A stretch of DNA of 64,000 nucleotides, taken from NCBI RefSeq assembly GCF_000317305.3, contig NC_023036.2, positions 2,914,001 to 2,978,000 on the forward strand. The letters run 5' to 3'. The position numbers were made by a program, and so were the translations under genes. Below the pieces are notes generated by a model that saw only the letters and a list, made by a program, of their open reading frames with translations, was not told the origin of the DNA and did no database searches. Positions 22,519-31,660 of this stretch are shown here, one piece after another; the stretch's first letter is position 1, and every line of letters begins with the position of its first letter. The stretch comes from Mycolicibacterium neoaurum VKM Ac-1815D. GTDB taxonomy: Bacteria; Actinomycetota; Actinomycetes; Mycobacteriales; Mycobacteriaceae.

Positions 22519-23253
22519 GTGTCATTGATTCTTCTTCCCGCCGTCGATGTCGTCGAGGGACGGGCGGTACGCCTCGTTCAGGGCGTGGCCGGCAGCGAGA
22601 CCGAATACGGCTCGGCCCTGGACGCGGCACTGGGCTGGCAGCGCGACGGCGCCGAGTGGATCCATCTGGTCGATCTGGACGCGGCCTTCGGCCGCGGTTC
22701 CAATCGTGAACTGCTCGCCGAGGTCGTCGGAAAACTCGACGTTGCCGTGGAACTGTCGGGCGGTATCCGCGACGACGAATCGCTGCGCGCCGCGCTGGCC
22801 ACCGGGTGCCGGCGGGTGAACCTCGGGACCGCAGCGCTGGAGAACCCACAGTGGTGCGCCGCGGCGATCGCCGAGCACGGTGACAAGGTCGCCGTCGGTC
22901 TGGACGTGAAACTGGAGAACGGCGAGTACCGGCTGCGCGGCCGCGGTTGGGAGACCGACGGCGGCGATCTGTGGCCGGTGCTGGATCGCCTTGTCGGCGA
23001 GGGCTGTTCGCGCTTCGTCGTCACCGATGTCACCAAGGATGGCACCCTCAACGGTCCCAACCTGGAGCTGCTGGCGTCGGTGACCGAGCGCACCGACGCG
23101 CCGGTGATCGCCTCCGGTGGCGTGTCCAGCCTCGATGACCTGCGGGCCATCGCCACCCTGACCGACCGCGGGGTCGAGGGCGCCATCGTCGGAAAGGCGC
23201 TCTACGCAGGGCGATTCACCCTTCCCGAGGCACTCGGCGCGGTCAGCGGCTGA
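22519..23253 (+). CDS. priA: Bifunctional HisA/TrpF isomerase (PriA)
   Basis: 244 residues, (beta-alpha)8 barrel with aspartates in [15 protein letters not shown] and [15 protein letters not shown] and the phosphate-binding SGGIRD and SGGVSSLDD loops. It isomerises ProFAR in histidine synthesis. In actinobacteria lacking a separate trpF the same protein also isomerises phosphoribosyl anthranilate; the trp cluster in this window (31661-36821) indeed has no trpF. GTG 22519 with AAGGT upstream. Its stop overlaps the next ATG as TGATG. Confidence 0.95.
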   Translation: MSLILLPAVDVVEGRAVRLVQGVAGSETEYGSALDAALGWQRDGAEWIHLVDLDAAFGRGSNRELLAEVVGKLDVAVELSGGIRDDESLRAALATGCRRVNLGTAALENPQWCAAAIAEHGDKVAVGLDVKLENGEYRLRGRGWETDGGDLWPVLDRLVGEGCSRFVVTDVTKDGTLNGPNLELLASVTERTDAPVIASGGVSSLDDLRAIATLTDRGVEGAIVGKALYAGRFTLPEALGAVSG

Positions 23254-24065
23254 TGCTCGAATCCGAGCAGTTGGCCGGCCTGGTCGCGACGGCCACCCAG
23301 ATCCTCGACGAGGCGTCGGGCCAGTTCGTGGTAGGTCATCGCGCCGACTCGGCGGTGCGCAAGCAGGGCAACGATTTCGCCACCGAGGTGGACCTGGCCA
23401 TCGAGCGGCAGGTCGTCGCGGCGCTGACCGAGCGCACCGGCATCGGGGTGCACGGCGAGGAGTTCGGCGGGGAACCGCTGGATTCCGAGCTGGTCTGGGT
23501 GCTCGACCCGATCGACGGCACGTTCAACTACGCGGCAGGCTCACCGATGGCCGCGATCCTGCTCGGGCTGCTGTACAAGGGGACTCCGGTGGCCGGGCTG
23601 ACGTGGCTGCCGTTCGTCGGTAACCGATACACCGCCATCGTCGGTGAGCCGTTGCGCGACAACGGCACCGAGCTGCCCACCCTGGGCACCACCGGGCTTG
23701 CCGAATCCATCATCGGTATCCAGACCTTCAACATCGACTCGCAGGGCCGGTTCCCCGGCCGCTACCGCGTCGAGGTGCTCGCCAACCTGAGCCGGGTGTC
23801 CTCGCGGATCCGCATGCACGGGGCCACCGGGGTCGACCTGGCCTATGTGGCATCCGGAATCCTGGGTGGTGCCATCAGTTTCGGTCACCATGTCTGGGAC
23901 CACGCGGCCGGTGTGGCGTTGGTGCGGGCAGCCGGTGGGATCGTCACCGACCTGGCCGGGCAACCGTGGACCATCGAATCCAAATCGGCGTTGGCCGCCG
24001 CGCCCGGTATCCACCAGGACATCCTGGAGCTGGTGGCCGCCGCCGGGGCACCGGAGGATTACTGA
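23253..24065 (+). CDS. impA: Inositol monophosphatase family protein, probable histidinol-phosphate phosphatase role
   Basis: 270 residues. The IMPase metal-binding motifs are present: GEEFGGE (Glu), [15 protein letters not shown], and the C-terminal [15 protein letters not shown]. The M. tuberculosis gene in this place is called impA. A bacterial histidine pathway needs a histidinol-phosphatase and no other candidate is present in the operon, so this enzyme may do that step; inositol phosphate hydrolysis is the alternative. The ATG shares one base with the priA stop. Confidence 0.88.
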   Translation: MLESEQLAGLVATATQILDEASGQFVVGHRADSAVRKQGNDFATEVDLAIERQVVAALTERTGIGVHGEEFGGEPLDSELVWVLDPIDGTFNYAAGSPMAAILLGLLYKGTPVAGLTWLPFVGNRYTAIVGEPLRDNGTELPTLGTTGLAESIIGIQTFNIDSQGRFPGRYRVEVLANLSRVSSRIRMHGATGVDLAYVASGILGGAISFGHHVWDHAAGVALVRAAGGIVTDLAGQPWTIESKSALAAAPGIHQDILELVAAAGAPEDY

Positions 24066-24066
24066 A

Positions 24067-24840
24067 ATGGCGATTGCAGTCAGGGTGATCCCGTGCCTGG
24101 ACGTCGACGACGGCCGGGTGGTCAAGGGTGTCAACTTCGAGAACCTCCGGGATGCCGGTGATCCGGTCGAGCTGGCCGCGGCCTACGACGCGGCCGGGGC
24201 CGACGAGCTGACCTTCCTGGATGTCACCGCGTCCTCGTCGGGACGCAGCACCATGCTCGAGGTGGTGCGTCGCACCGCCGAGCAGGTCTTCATCCCGCTG
24301 ACAGTGGGCGGCGGGGTCCGGTCGGTCGCCGATGTCGACATCCTGCTGCGCGCCGGCGCGGACAAGGTGTCGGTCAACACCGCCGCCATCGCCCGGCCCG
24401 AACTGCTCGCCGAGTTGTCCCGTCAGTTCGGCTCGCAGTGCATCGTGCTGAGCGTGGATGCCAGGACGGTGCCCCCGGACCAGGAGCCGACGCCGTCGGG
24501 CTGGGAGGTGACCACCCACGGTGGGCGCCGGGGTACCGGGATCGACGCCGTCGAATGGGCTCGCCGCGGTGCCGAGCTGGGTGTGGGGGAGATCCTGCTG
24601 AACTCGATGGATGCCGATGGCACCAAGGCGGGTTTCGATCTGCCGATGCTGCACGCGGTCCGCGAGGCCGTCTCGGTGCCGGTGATCGCCAGCGGTGGAG
24701 CCGGTGCGGTGGATCATTTCGCCCCCGCCGTGCACGCCGGTGCCGACGCGGTGCTCGCGGCCAGCGTCTTCCATTTCGGTGAGCTGACGATCGGTGAGGT
24801 GAAGGCCGCGATGGCCGCCGACGGCATCGAGGTGCGATGA
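24067..24840 (+). CDS. hisF: Imidazole glycerol phosphate synthase, cyclase subunit
   Basis: 257 residues, (beta-alpha)8 barrel. The N-terminus has [20 protein letters not shown] with the catalytic Asp, and the second is in [15 protein letters not shown]. Phosphate-binding loops are VGGGVRS and [11 protein letters not shown]. It closes the imidazole ring using ammonia from HisH. The ATG is one base after the impA stop. Confidence 0.97.
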   Translation: MAIAVRVIPCLDVDDGRVVKGVNFENLRDAGDPVELAAAYDAAGADELTFLDVTASSSGRSTMLEVVRRTAEQVFIPLTVGGGVRSVADVDILLRAGADKVSVNTAAIARPELLAELSRQFGSQCIVLSVDARTVPPDQEPTPSGWEVTTHGGRRGTGIDAVEWARRGAELGVGEILLNSMDADGTKAGFDLPMLHAVREAVSVPVIASGGAGAVDHFAPAVHAGADAVLAASVFHFGELTIGEVKAAMAADGIEVR

Positions 24841-24871
24841 GCGCTTGCGCGAAGAGCCGAGGACTGAGCTG

Positions 24872-25216
24872 ATGGCTCTCGACCCCGCCATCGCATCGCG
24901 GCTCAAACGCAACGCCGACGGACTGTTCACTGCGGTCGTCCAGGAGCGGGGCAGCGGTGACGTCCTTATGGTGGCCTGGATGGACGACGATGCGTTGGCC
25001 CGCACGCTGGAAACTCGCGAGGCGACCTACTTCTCCCGCTCGCGCGGCGAGCAGTGGATCAAGGGCGCCACGTCCGGCCACACCCAGTACGTACATTCGG
25101 TTCGGCTGGATTGTGACGGGGACAGCGTGCTGCTGGAGGTCGATCAGGTGGGCGGCGCGTGCCACACCGGTGACCACAGTTGTTTCGACGCCGACCGTTT
25201 GCTCGGGGACGGCTGA
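24872..25216 (+). CDS. hisI: Phosphoribosyl-AMP cyclohydrolase
   Basis: 114 residues, the stand-alone cyclohydrolase. Metal-binding residues are in [14 protein letters not shown] and [41 protein letters not shown] is the conserved active-site region. It opens the purine ring of PR-AMP. ATG 24872 is chosen over an in-frame start nine codons earlier because the conserved protein begins here. Last his gene; a methyltransferase gene follows after 35 bases. Confidence 0.96.
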   Translation: MALDPAIASRLKRNADGLFTAVVQERGSGDVLMVAWMDDDALARTLETREATYFSRSRGEQWIKGATSGHTQYVHSVRLDCDGDSVLLEVDQVGGACHTGDHSCFDADRLLGDG

Positions 25217-25251
25217 CCGGTTTTGTCGGTGCCATCGTTGAGAATGACGGG

Positions 25252-26871
25252 GTGACCGAAGACAGCGCTGCCGCACGCAAGGCGCGTGGCGCGTTCTTCA
25301 CCCCGACGTCGATCACCCGGTACCTGGCCGACTGGGCCGTCCGGGGCCCCGCCGACACGGTATTCGAGCCCTCCGCCGGCGATGCGGCCTTCCTGGTCGC
25401 CGCCACCGAACGGTTGCGCGGTCTGGGGGTCGAAACCCCCGAGTTGCACGGTGTCGAGATCCACGCGGCCAGCGCGGCCACCGCCCGGCGCCGGGTGGCC
25501 CAGGCCGGTGGCAGGGCGACGGTCCGCACCGCCGATTTCTTCGATGTCACCCCGCGGCCCACCTACACCGCGGTACTGGGCAACCCGCCCTATATCCGGT
25601 ATCAGGATTTCCGCGGTAAGCAGCGGGCCCAGTCGCGCCGCGCGGCGCTGCACGCGGGGGTGACCCTCTCGGCATTGGCGTCCAGCTGGGCGGCGTTCAC
25701 GGTGCATTCCGCGCTGTTCCTGGCTCCCGGTGGCCGGATGGCGCTGGTGCTGCCTGCGGAACTGCTCAGCGTCAACTATGCCGCCGCGGTCCGCAAGTTC
25801 CTGTTCGACCGGTTCGCCAGCGTCGAGCTGGTGATGTTCGACGAGCAGGTATTCCCCGGGGCGGAGGCCGATGTGGTGCTGCTGCTTGCCGACGGGTTCG
25901 ACGCGGGCCCCTCCGGGCACGCCGTCATCCACCGTGCCCGCAACGCGGATTCGCTGAATACCAAACTGGTACAACGACACTGGTCACCCGAAGATCCCTC
26001 GGATAAATGGGTCAGCGGCCTGATCGGGCAACGCCCCGTCGAGGTGTTGCATGGCCTGCAGGCCGCGGGGCACTTCGACGTGTTGGAACGCTGGGGTGAG
26101 ACCACGCTCGGCATGGTCACCGGCAACAACGGCTACTTCGCATTATCGCCGGAGCGCGTCGCCGAACTCGGTCTCGACGACGCTGACCTGCTGACGCTGT
26201 CGCCGCCGGGCAGCGCACATCTGCGCGGGCTGGCGCTCTCGGCCCAGCACCTCAGCGCCCTCGGCGCCGAAGGGCGTGCGGTGCACCTGTTCCGGCCCGG
26301 TGACCGACCCTCGACCGCCGCGCAGCGGTACATCGCGGCGGGCCAGGCCGCCGGGGTGCACCTCGCGTACAAATGTCGGGTTCGCACACCGTGGTATCGC
26401 GTGCCGTTGCTCGCCCCGGCGGACCTGCTGCTGACCTGTATGAACGCCGACACGCCGCGGCTGGTCACCAATCGCGCGCACGCGCATCACCTGAATTCGG
26501 TGCACGGGGTGTACCTGCGCGCCGAACACGCCGCTCTCGGCCGCGACCTGTTACCGCTGGCCGCGTTGAACTCGGTGACGGTGTTGCACGCAGAGATGGT
26601 GGGGCGCGCCTATGGCGGCGGCGTGCTCAAGATCGAACCGCGAGAAGCGGACCGCTGGTTGGTGCCCGCGCCCGAGGTCGTGGCGGGGCGAGCGGCCGAG
26701 CTTCGGGCGGTGCGGCGCAGCGTGGCCGCTCTGCTGTCGCGCGGCAGGCTGCTCGATGCGGTGGCACTGGTCGACGACGCGCTGGCTCTGGAAGCCGATC
26801 TGGAATCTGTTCGGGCGGCTCGTCATTCGCTGGCAACTCGCCGGGCGGTAAGGTCGCGCCGTGCCCGCTGA
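25252..26871 (+). CDS. N6-adenine DNA methyltransferase of a restriction-modification module
   Basis: 539 residues. RKARGAFFTPTSIT (motif X-like), EPSAGDAAFL (AdoMet motif I, about 39-48) and the catalytic NPPY at 111-114 (GNPPYIRYQDF) define a gamma-type amino-methyltransferase. The C-terminal part (from about 300) should read the DNA site. GTG 25252 is chosen because it starts just before motif X. It overlaps the next gene by 11 bases. I recall that M. smegmatis has an m6A methyltransferase directly after hisI, reported for CTCGAG; this is memory, not verified. Confidence 0.9.
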   Translation: MTEDSAAARKARGAFFTPTSITRYLADWAVRGPADTVFEPSAGDAAFLVAATERLRGLGVETPELHGVEIHAASAATARRRVAQAGGRATVRTADFFDVTPRPTYTAVLGNPPYIRYQDFRGKQRAQSRRAALHAGVTLSALASSWAAFTVHSALFLAPGGRMALVLPAELLSVNYAAAVRKFLFDRFASVELVMFDEQVFPGAEADVVLLLADGFDAGPSGHAVIHRARNADSLNTKLVQRHWSPEDPSDKWVSGLIGQRPVEVLHGLQAAGHFDVLERWGETTLGMVTGNNGYFALSPERVAELGLDDADLLTLSPPGSAHLRGLALSAQHLSALGAEGRAVHLFRPGDRPSTAAQRYIAAGQAAGVHLAYKCRVRTPWYRVPLLAPADLLLTCMNADTPRLVTNRAHAHHLNSVHGVYLRAEHAALGRDLLPLAALNSVTVLHAEMVGRAYGGGVLKIEPREADRWLVPAPEVVAGRAAELRAVRRSVAALLSRGRLLDAVALVDDALALEADLESVRAARHSLATRRAVRSRRAR

Positions 26872-27865
26872 ACCGTCCACGAAGGCCACCGCGTGGGCCA
26901 TTTTCGACCGGATCGTCGCCGATGCCGCGCCCGATGGCCAGTACACCAACCCGTGGATCCGCACCGGTGACGCGTTGAGCTTCGAGCCCGACTTCCGGGT
27001 GTTGCGCAAGCTGCTGGGTGTGCCGTTGTACCTGGGTGCACCGTCGACCACCGGCGTGCCCGCCTTGGCGCTGGATGTGTGGATGGCCTACGAGTTGCGC
27101 CGTGCCGGCTTCGATCCCGACGCGGTCTGGCCGCGCGCGACCGACCCGCGCATCATGCCCGGTGCGATCTCCCATCTGCTGCAGGCGCTGCCGGTGCGGG
27201 AGCGGCAGCTGATCGAGCAGCGGTTGCGGCGCTCGATGAAGGGCGTATCCGCTTCCAGCGCAAGTGTTTTGGGCAAGCATTACATGAAGCAGGTCGATGT
27301 CATCATGTCCGACTGGGATACCGGTCCCGAACTGCTGATCAGCACCAAGCGGATGGATTCCAGCTTCGGCAAGAACGCCGCGAACCGCGTCGAGGAGAGC
27401 TACGGCGATGCCAAGAACCTGCGGTTACGGCACCCGCTGGCGGCGCTCGGGTTCGTCTACGGGTTGCGCTCGACGATCCTGACCTCCGAGCCCGACAAGG
27501 CGGAATGGATGGTCGATCTGCTCGGCAAGCTCGGTACCGAGGATGACGCGTACCACGCGGTCGCGTTGGTGATGATCGACTATGACGACGGGGTATCCGC
27601 CATCGGGGAGACCCCCGGCGATGAGGTCGACAGCATCGAGAAGGCGGACCCCGACGTCCTGTTCGAGATCGTCGATGTCGAGACGGCGGCCGTCGATCAG
27701 GCTGTGGCGGCGCTGCCCAATGTCGTGATCCGCCACGATGCGGTGCCCGCCAACCTGCAGCCCTCGCGTTTCCTGGCGACGATGGCCCATCGGGTCATCG
27801 ACACCGCGCCCGTGACGCGCCACCGTGAGGCGCGGCGCCGCCGCAACGCCGCCGCGCAGAACTAG
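26861..27865 (+). CDS. Probable type II restriction endonuclease (XamI-like), partner of the methyltransferase
   Basis: 334 residues from GTG 26861, overlapping the methyltransferase by 11 bases. A candidate PD-(D/E)XK-type centre is Asp146 (KQVDVIMSD), Glu157 and Lys163 (ELLISTKRM), followed by SSFGKNAANRVEESYGDAKNL; a Ser stands where the second acidic residue is usual. The co-oriented, overlapping methyltransferase strongly supports a restriction function. The resemblance to XamI is from memory. It converges with the ABC gene, overlapping its end by four bases. An uncharacterised methylation-linked nuclease is the alternative. Confidence 0.68.
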   Translation: MPAEPSTKATAWAIFDRIVADAAPDGQYTNPWIRTGDALSFEPDFRVLRKLLGVPLYLGAPSTTGVPALALDVWMAYELRRAGFDPDAVWPRATDPRIMPGAISHLLQALPVRERQLIEQRLRRSMKGVSASSASVLGKHYMKQVDVIMSDWDTGPELLISTKRMDSSFGKNAANRVEESYGDAKNLRLRHPLAALGFVYGLRSTILTSEPDKAEWMVDLLGKLGTEDDAYHAVALVMIDYDDGVSAIGETPGDEVDSIEKADPDVLFEIVDVETAAVDQAVAALPNVVIRHDAVPANLQPSRFLATMAHRVIDTAPVTRHREARRRRNAAAQN

Positions 27866-28659
27866 CGTCGCGCCCGTGCGCGGGTGGCCCGTGCGCTCCA
27901 GCGGCCGTCCTCGAACCCGACGGTCACCGGATGTCGGAAAGCCGCGCTGACATGCTCGGTGGTCAACGTCGTGACGGCAGGCCCGCTGGCCACGGTGCGA
28001 CCCTGACCGATCAGCACGGCGTGGGTGGTGCTGATCGGCAATTCCTCGAGGTGGTGGGTGACCAGGATCGACGCCATCTCCGGATGCGTGTGGGCGAGCG
28101 TGTCGATGGTCTCCAGCAGCTGTTCGCGCGCCGCGACGTCCAGGCCGGTGCTGGGTTCGTCGAGCAGCAGGAGCTTCGGATCGGCGATCAGGGCGCGCGC
28201 GATCAACGTGCGGCCGCGCTCACCATGGGACAACGTCGGCCACACCGCGTCGGCGCGGGCGATGAGCCCGACGGTGTCGATCAGTTCGTCGGCGCGGCGG
28301 ATCTGTTCGGCGCTCGGGGTCCAGCGCGCCGCGGTGTCGACGGTGGCGGTCACACCGGTCAGCACCACCTCACGCACGGTCAGCGGGTACTGCAGCCGGT
28401 GCCGGGGGTTGACGTGGCCGATCGAGCGACGCAGGACTGTCAGATCGGTGGTGCCCATCCGCGCCCCCAGGATGGTGACCGTACCGCTGCTCGGAAACGT
28501 CACTGCCGCACAGAAACCCAGCAGGGTGCTCTTACCCGCCCCGTTCGGACCGAGCAGTGCCCAGTGCTCGCCGGCCTGCACCGTCAGCGAGATGCCGTCG
28601 ATGATCTGCTTACCGTCCCGGCGGAAGGTGACATCGGCGAGCTCGAGGACGGGCGTCAT
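27862..28659 (-). CDS. ABC transporter ATP-binding protein
   Basis: 265 residues. Walker A GPNGAGKS, a divergent signature LSHGERGR, Walker B LLLLDEPSTGLD and the switch histidine in VTHHLEEL are all present. It has a single ATPase domain and no permease nearby, like the YlmA/ModF-type ATPases, so its partner is unknown. It starts in an ATGA overlap with the upstream GntR regulator and is presumably controlled with it. Confidence 0.88.
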   Translation of the reverse strand: MTPVLELADVTFRRDGKQIIDGISLTVQAGEHWALLGPNGAGKSTLLGFCAAVTFPSSGTVTILGARMGTTDLTVLRRSIGHVNPRHRLQYPLTVREVVLTGVTATVDTAARWTPSAEQIRRADELIDTVGLIARADAVWPTLSHGERGRTLIARALIADPKLLLLDEPSTGLDVAAREQLLETIDTLAHTHPEMASILVTHHLEELPISTTHAVLIGQGRTVASGPAVTTLTTEHVSAAFRHPVTVGFEDGRWSARATRARARR

Positions 28660-29330
28660 GAGAAGGTCTCCCGCAGTGTGCTCAGGTGGGTTCGGCTGGC
28701 CGCGGATGCGGCAGCGGCCGAGCGTGCGGTGATGGCGTCGGCCAGTTCCCGGTGGCAATCGTGGTCGGCGGCCGCGCTGGCGACGGGTGCGATCTTGAGC
28801 ATGTCGATCATGGCGGCGCGAAGTCGCGGCAGGAAGGCGTCGAACAGGCCGAGCAGCACCTCGTTGTGAGCGGCCGCGATGACCGCACGGTGAAACGCCA
28901 TATCGGCATCGACGTGGTTGGGGATCGATCGGCCCTCGACGCCGCGGGCGGCCAGCGTGCGGCGGATCTCCCGCAGATCCGCCGGTGTCCGACGGTCGGC
29001 GGCCAGCGCGGCGGCCTCGGACTCGATGGCGATGCGCGCCTCGACGACGGTCGCGATGGTGGCGCGACGCAGGACGACGTCCCAGTCCTCGGCGGTGTCC
29101 AGTGCGGTGACGAACACGCCGGCACCCTGCCTGCTTTCGACGACACCACGGCCGGCGAGTTCTCGGATGGCCTCGCGCACGGTGGAGCGCCCCACGCCCA
29201 GCTGGGCGGCCAGCGTCGTCTCACCTGGTATCCGGTGCCCGAGCGGCCATTCGCCGTCGCGGATCCGGTTCAACAGCAATTCGGCGGCCTGCGCCGCCAG
29301 CGGGTGTCGTTGCACCTGGCTCACCATCAT
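28656..29330 (-). CDS. GntR family regulator, FadR subfamily
   Basis: 224 residues. Winged helix at about 10-75 ([37 protein letters not shown]), then the all-helical FCD ligand domain with metal-binding histidine and aspartate positions ([21 protein letters not shown]). Such proteins usually repress a divergent metabolic gene, released by an organic acid. leuA diverges 159 bases away (its leader peptide only 46). ATG at 29328-29330 with AGAGGT upstream; a second ATG follows directly. The large open frame upstream on this strand is antisense to leuA and not coding. Confidence 0.88.
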   Translation of the reverse strand: MMVSQVQRHPLAAQAAELLLNRIRDGEWPLGHRIPGETTLAAQLGVGRSTVREAIRELAGRGVVESRQGAGVFVTALDTAEDWDVVLRRATIATVVEARIAIESEAAALAADRRTPADLREIRRTLAARGVEGRSIPNHVDADMAFHRAVIAAAHNEVLLGLFDAFLPRLRAAMIDMLKIAPVASAAADHDCHRELADAITARSAAAASAASRTHLSTLRETFS

Positions 29331-29361
29331 GGTGACCTCTCTACTTGTCTGAGGAGTCGTG

Positions 29362-29367
29362 TACAGT
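29362..29367 (+). promoter_or_regulatory. -10 element of the leuA leader
   Basis: TACAGT fits the mycobacterial TANNNT -10 box. It would start transcription near 29374, about three bases before the leader peptide ATG. It overlaps TGTACA (29360-29365), a small palindrome that might be part of a GntR operator. No good -35 is seen. Confidence 0.5.
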
Positions 29368-29376
29368 CTAGCCATC

Positions 29377-29418
29377 ATGACGCGCCAGCTTCTCCTTCGC
29401 CGCCTCGACAGGGTCTGA
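29377..29418 (+). CDS. Leucine leader peptide of leuA (13 residues)
   Basis: ATG ACG CGC CAG then CTT CTC CTT, two Arg codons, CTC, and TGA at 29416-29418 give [13 protein letters not shown], with four leucines in thirteen residues, three of them consecutive. It lies just after a TACAGT -10 box and before two mutually exclusive hairpins and leuA. A ribosome stalled at the leucine codons when leucyl-tRNA is low would change the RNA folding. Leader-peptide control of leuA has been predicted in other actinobacteria. It is too short to be anything but a regulatory peptide. Confidence 0.8.
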   Translation: MTRQLLLRRLDRV

Positions 29419-29476
29419 CCGACCGGCCCCCTGTCGTGGGGCTTCGTCGCGCCGGTCGGAACTTCGCCCGACCGAC
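29419..29476 (+). promoter_or_regulatory. leuA attenuator: competing hairpins
   Basis: CCGACCGGC (29419-29427) pairs perfectly with GCCGGTCGG (29451-29459), with an inner hairpin of CCCC/GGGG (29428-29431 with 29438-29441). The 3' arm can instead pair with CCGACCG at 29468-29474 (seven pairs), which ends three bases before the leuA ribosome site AAGGAA (29477-29482). No T-run follows, so control is more likely at translation initiation than by an intrinsic terminator. The leader stop codon touches the first arm, so ribosome position would decide which helix forms. Confidence 0.72.
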
Positions 29477-29489
29477 AAGGAAAACGCTC

Positions 29490-31157
29490 GTGAACTGGAA
29501 CCGTCAACAACCCTCTCCGATGCCGTGGCACCGCTACACCGACATCTACGATCGTGCGGAAGTGCCACTGCGGCAACGTCACTGGCCCGACGCCAGGCTG
29601 GTTCAGGCGCCGCTGTGGGTGCCCGTGGATCTGCGTGACGGCAATCAGGCGCTCGCCGAACCCATGGACCCCGCGCGCAAGAAACGGTTCTTCGAACTGC
29701 TGGTCGCCATGGGATACAAGGAAATCGAGGTGGGGTATCCGTCGGCGTCGCAGACCGATTACGACTTTGTCCGGCTCATCGCCGAATCCGATATAGCGCC
29801 CTCGGACGTCACCATCGTGGTGTTCACCCCGGCCAGGCGCGACCTCATCGAGCGCACCGTGGAATCGGTGCGCGGTATCGGCAACGATGTGGTCATCCAC
29901 CTGTACACCGCGACCGCGCCGACGTGGCGGACCACCGTGCTGGGCAAGGACCGTGCCGAACTGCGTGAGTTGATCCTCTCCGGCGGTCGCGATGTGCTCG
30001 AGCTGGCCGGAGAACACCCCGGGATTCGCTTCGAGTTCTCCCCGGAGGTGTTCAACCTGACCGAACCGGACTACGTCCTGGAGATCTGCGATGCCATGAC
30101 GCAATTGTGGTCGGCGACCCCCGATCGCCCGGTGATCCTGAACCTGCCGGCCACCGTCGAGGTCGCCTCGCCCAACGTCTATGCCGATCAGATCGAATAC
30201 ATGCACCGAAATATCGCCCGCCGGGACAGCGTCATCCTCTCGGTGCACCCGCACAACGATCGCGGAACCGGCGTTGCCTGTGCCGAACTCGCGGTTCTGG
30301 CCGGCGCGCAGCGGGTGGAGGGGTGCGTTTTCGGCAACGGCGAGCGCACCGGCAATGTCGACATCGCCACGCTGGCGCTCAATCTCTACGCCCAGGGTGT
30401 CGACCCCGAGATCGATTTCTCCGATATCGACGAGATCGCCCGCACGGTCGTCCATTGCACCCGGATGCCGATCCACGAGCGGCACCCGTACGTGGGCGAT
30501 CTGGTGCACACGGCGTTCTCCGGCACCCACCAGGACGCCATCAAGAAGGGGCTGGCCGAGCACCGGGACAGGGCCGCGGCGACCGGCCGGCCGGAAGGCG
30601 ACATCGAGTGGCGGGTGCCGTATCTGCCGATCGACCCGGCCGATATCGGGCGCACCTACGAGGCGGTGATCCGGGTCAACTCACAGTCGGGCAAGGGCGG
30701 TATCGCCTATCTGCTGCAGGCAGACCACGGGCTGGACCTGCCGCGCCGGCTGCAGATGGATTTCGCCCGCCGCGTGCAGATACGCACCGAACAGAGCGGG
30801 GTGGAGATCGACTCCGATGAATTGCTGGAGTTGTTCGAGGATGCCTACCTGCGGGCGGATGGTCCGGTACAGCTGAAGGACTGGCACACCGGCGCCGACG
30901 GCAATACCGCGATCACCCTCGTCGTCGACGGGTGCGTGCGCACCGGGACGCACACCGGCATCGGGCCGGTCGAGGCGCTCACTCGGACGCTGGCCACCGT
31001 GGGTCGTCGCGTCGACATCCTGAGCCTGACCCAGCAGTCGATCGGCGCCACGGCCGTCAGCTATCTGGAGCACCGGGCCGGCTGGTCGTGCGGGCGCAGC
31101 GATTCGGTGCTGGGCGCGTCGATGGCCGCGGTTCTGCACGCGGTCAACGCGACCTGA
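29490..31157 (+). CDS. leuA: 2-isopropylmalate synthase
   Basis: 555 residues. An aldolase-like barrel with the metal/catalytic start [26 protein letters not shown] (metal histidines) and [10 protein letters not shown]; the C-terminal regulatory dimer domain runs from about 440 (KDWHTGADG to [12 protein letters not shown]). It condenses acetyl-CoA with 2-oxoisovalerate, the first step of leucine synthesis. It is shorter than the M. tuberculosis enzyme (644, with an internal repeat insertion) and lies away from leuB/leuCD, so it may be a second copy. GTG 29490 has AAGGAAAA upstream; the long frame before it runs through the GntR gene and is not used. Ends overlap bcpB by 14 bases. Confidence 0.95.
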   Translation: MNWNRQQPSPMPWHRYTDIYDRAEVPLRQRHWPDARLVQAPLWVPVDLRDGNQALAEPMDPARKKRFFELLVAMGYKEIEVGYPSASQTDYDFVRLIAESDIAPSDVTIVVFTPARRDLIERTVESVRGIGNDVVIHLYTATAPTWRTTVLGKDRAELRELILSGGRDVLELAGEHPGIRFEFSPEVFNLTEPDYVLEICDAMTQLWSATPDRPVILNLPATVEVASPNVYADQIEYMHRNIARRDSVILSVHPHNDRGTGVACAELAVLAGAQRVEGCVFGNGERTGNVDIATLALNLYAQGVDPEIDFSDIDEIARTVVHCTRMPIHERHPYVGDLVHTAFSGTHQDAIKKGLAEHRDRAAATGRPEGDIEWRVPYLPIDPADIGRTYEAVIRVNSQSGKGGIAYLLQADHGLDLPRRLQMDFARRVQIRTEQSGVEIDSDELLELFEDAYLRADGPVQLKDWHTGADGNTAITLVVDGCVRTGTHTGIGPVEALTRTLATVGRRVDILSLTQQSIGATAVSYLEHRAGWSCGRSDSVLGASMAAVLHAVNAT

Positions 31158-31608
31158 GCACCTCCAGTGCCTTGTCGGCGTGGGTGTCCATGCTGAGCTC
31201 GCTGGAGATGACGTCGAGTATCCGGCGGTCGGTGTCGATCACGAAGGTCGTGCGCTTCACCGGCATGAACTTGCCCAGCAGCCCGCGCTTGACGCCGAAG
31301 GCGGTGGCGACGGCGCCGTCGGCATCGGAGAGCAGCGGGTAGTCGAAACGCTGCTGTTCGGCGAACTTGGCCTGTTTGTCGACCGGATCGGTACTGATGC
31401 CCACCCGGGAGGCGCCGATGGCGGCGAACTCGCTGGCCAGGTCGCGGAAGTGACAGGCCTCCTTGGTGCACCCCGGCGTCATGGCTGCGGGGTAGAAGAA
31501 CAGCACGATCGGACCGTCGGCCAGCAGCGCGGTCAGACTGCGGGCAGTACCGGTCTGGTCGGGCAGTTCGAACTCGGCCACCTGGTCGCCGGTCTTCAGA
31601 TGAGTCAC
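31144..31608 (-). CDS. bcpB: Peroxiredoxin, BCP/PrxQ type
   Basis: 154 residues. The peroxidatic cysteine lies in [16 protein letters not shown], with a second cysteine five residues later as in PrxQ-type enzymes; FFYP and the late arginine region support the family. It reduces peroxides at the expense of thioredoxin or mycoredoxin. GTG start at 31606-31608, 52 bases from the divergent trpE start. The gene with this place and strand in M. tuberculosis is bcpB (Rv1608c), by memory. Confidence 0.92.
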   Translation of the reverse strand: MTHLKTGDQVAEFELPDQTGTARSLTALLADGPIVLFFYPAAMTPGCTKEACHFRDLASEFAAIGASRVGISTDPVDKQAKFAEQQRFDYPLLSDADGAVATAFGVKRGLLGKFMPVKRTTFVIDTDRRILDVISSELSMDTHADKALEVLRSR

Positions 31609-31660
31609 GGCTGCCCACGCTACGCCCGGTGCGGGTTCGGCGTCTGGGAGGATTGGCCGC

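Noticed and set aside
24872..27865. CTCGAG avoidance as proof of the restriction specificity
   Set aside because: CTCGAG occurs repeatedly in the window by eye, so no avoidance is apparent; the site remains unproven.
28686..29489. Long in-frame upstream extension of leuA (an 823-residue frame)
   Set aside because: It runs antisense through the GntR gene and across the leader peptide; leuA has its own ribosome site at 29477.
29331..30563. Minus-strand open frame continuous with the GntR regulator
   Set aside because: It is antisense to leuA with no recognisable domain; high-GC DNA commonly opens such frames.
31609..31660. Tryptophan leader peptide before trpE
   Set aside because: Only 52 bases separate the divergent starts and no Trp-codon frame is present.
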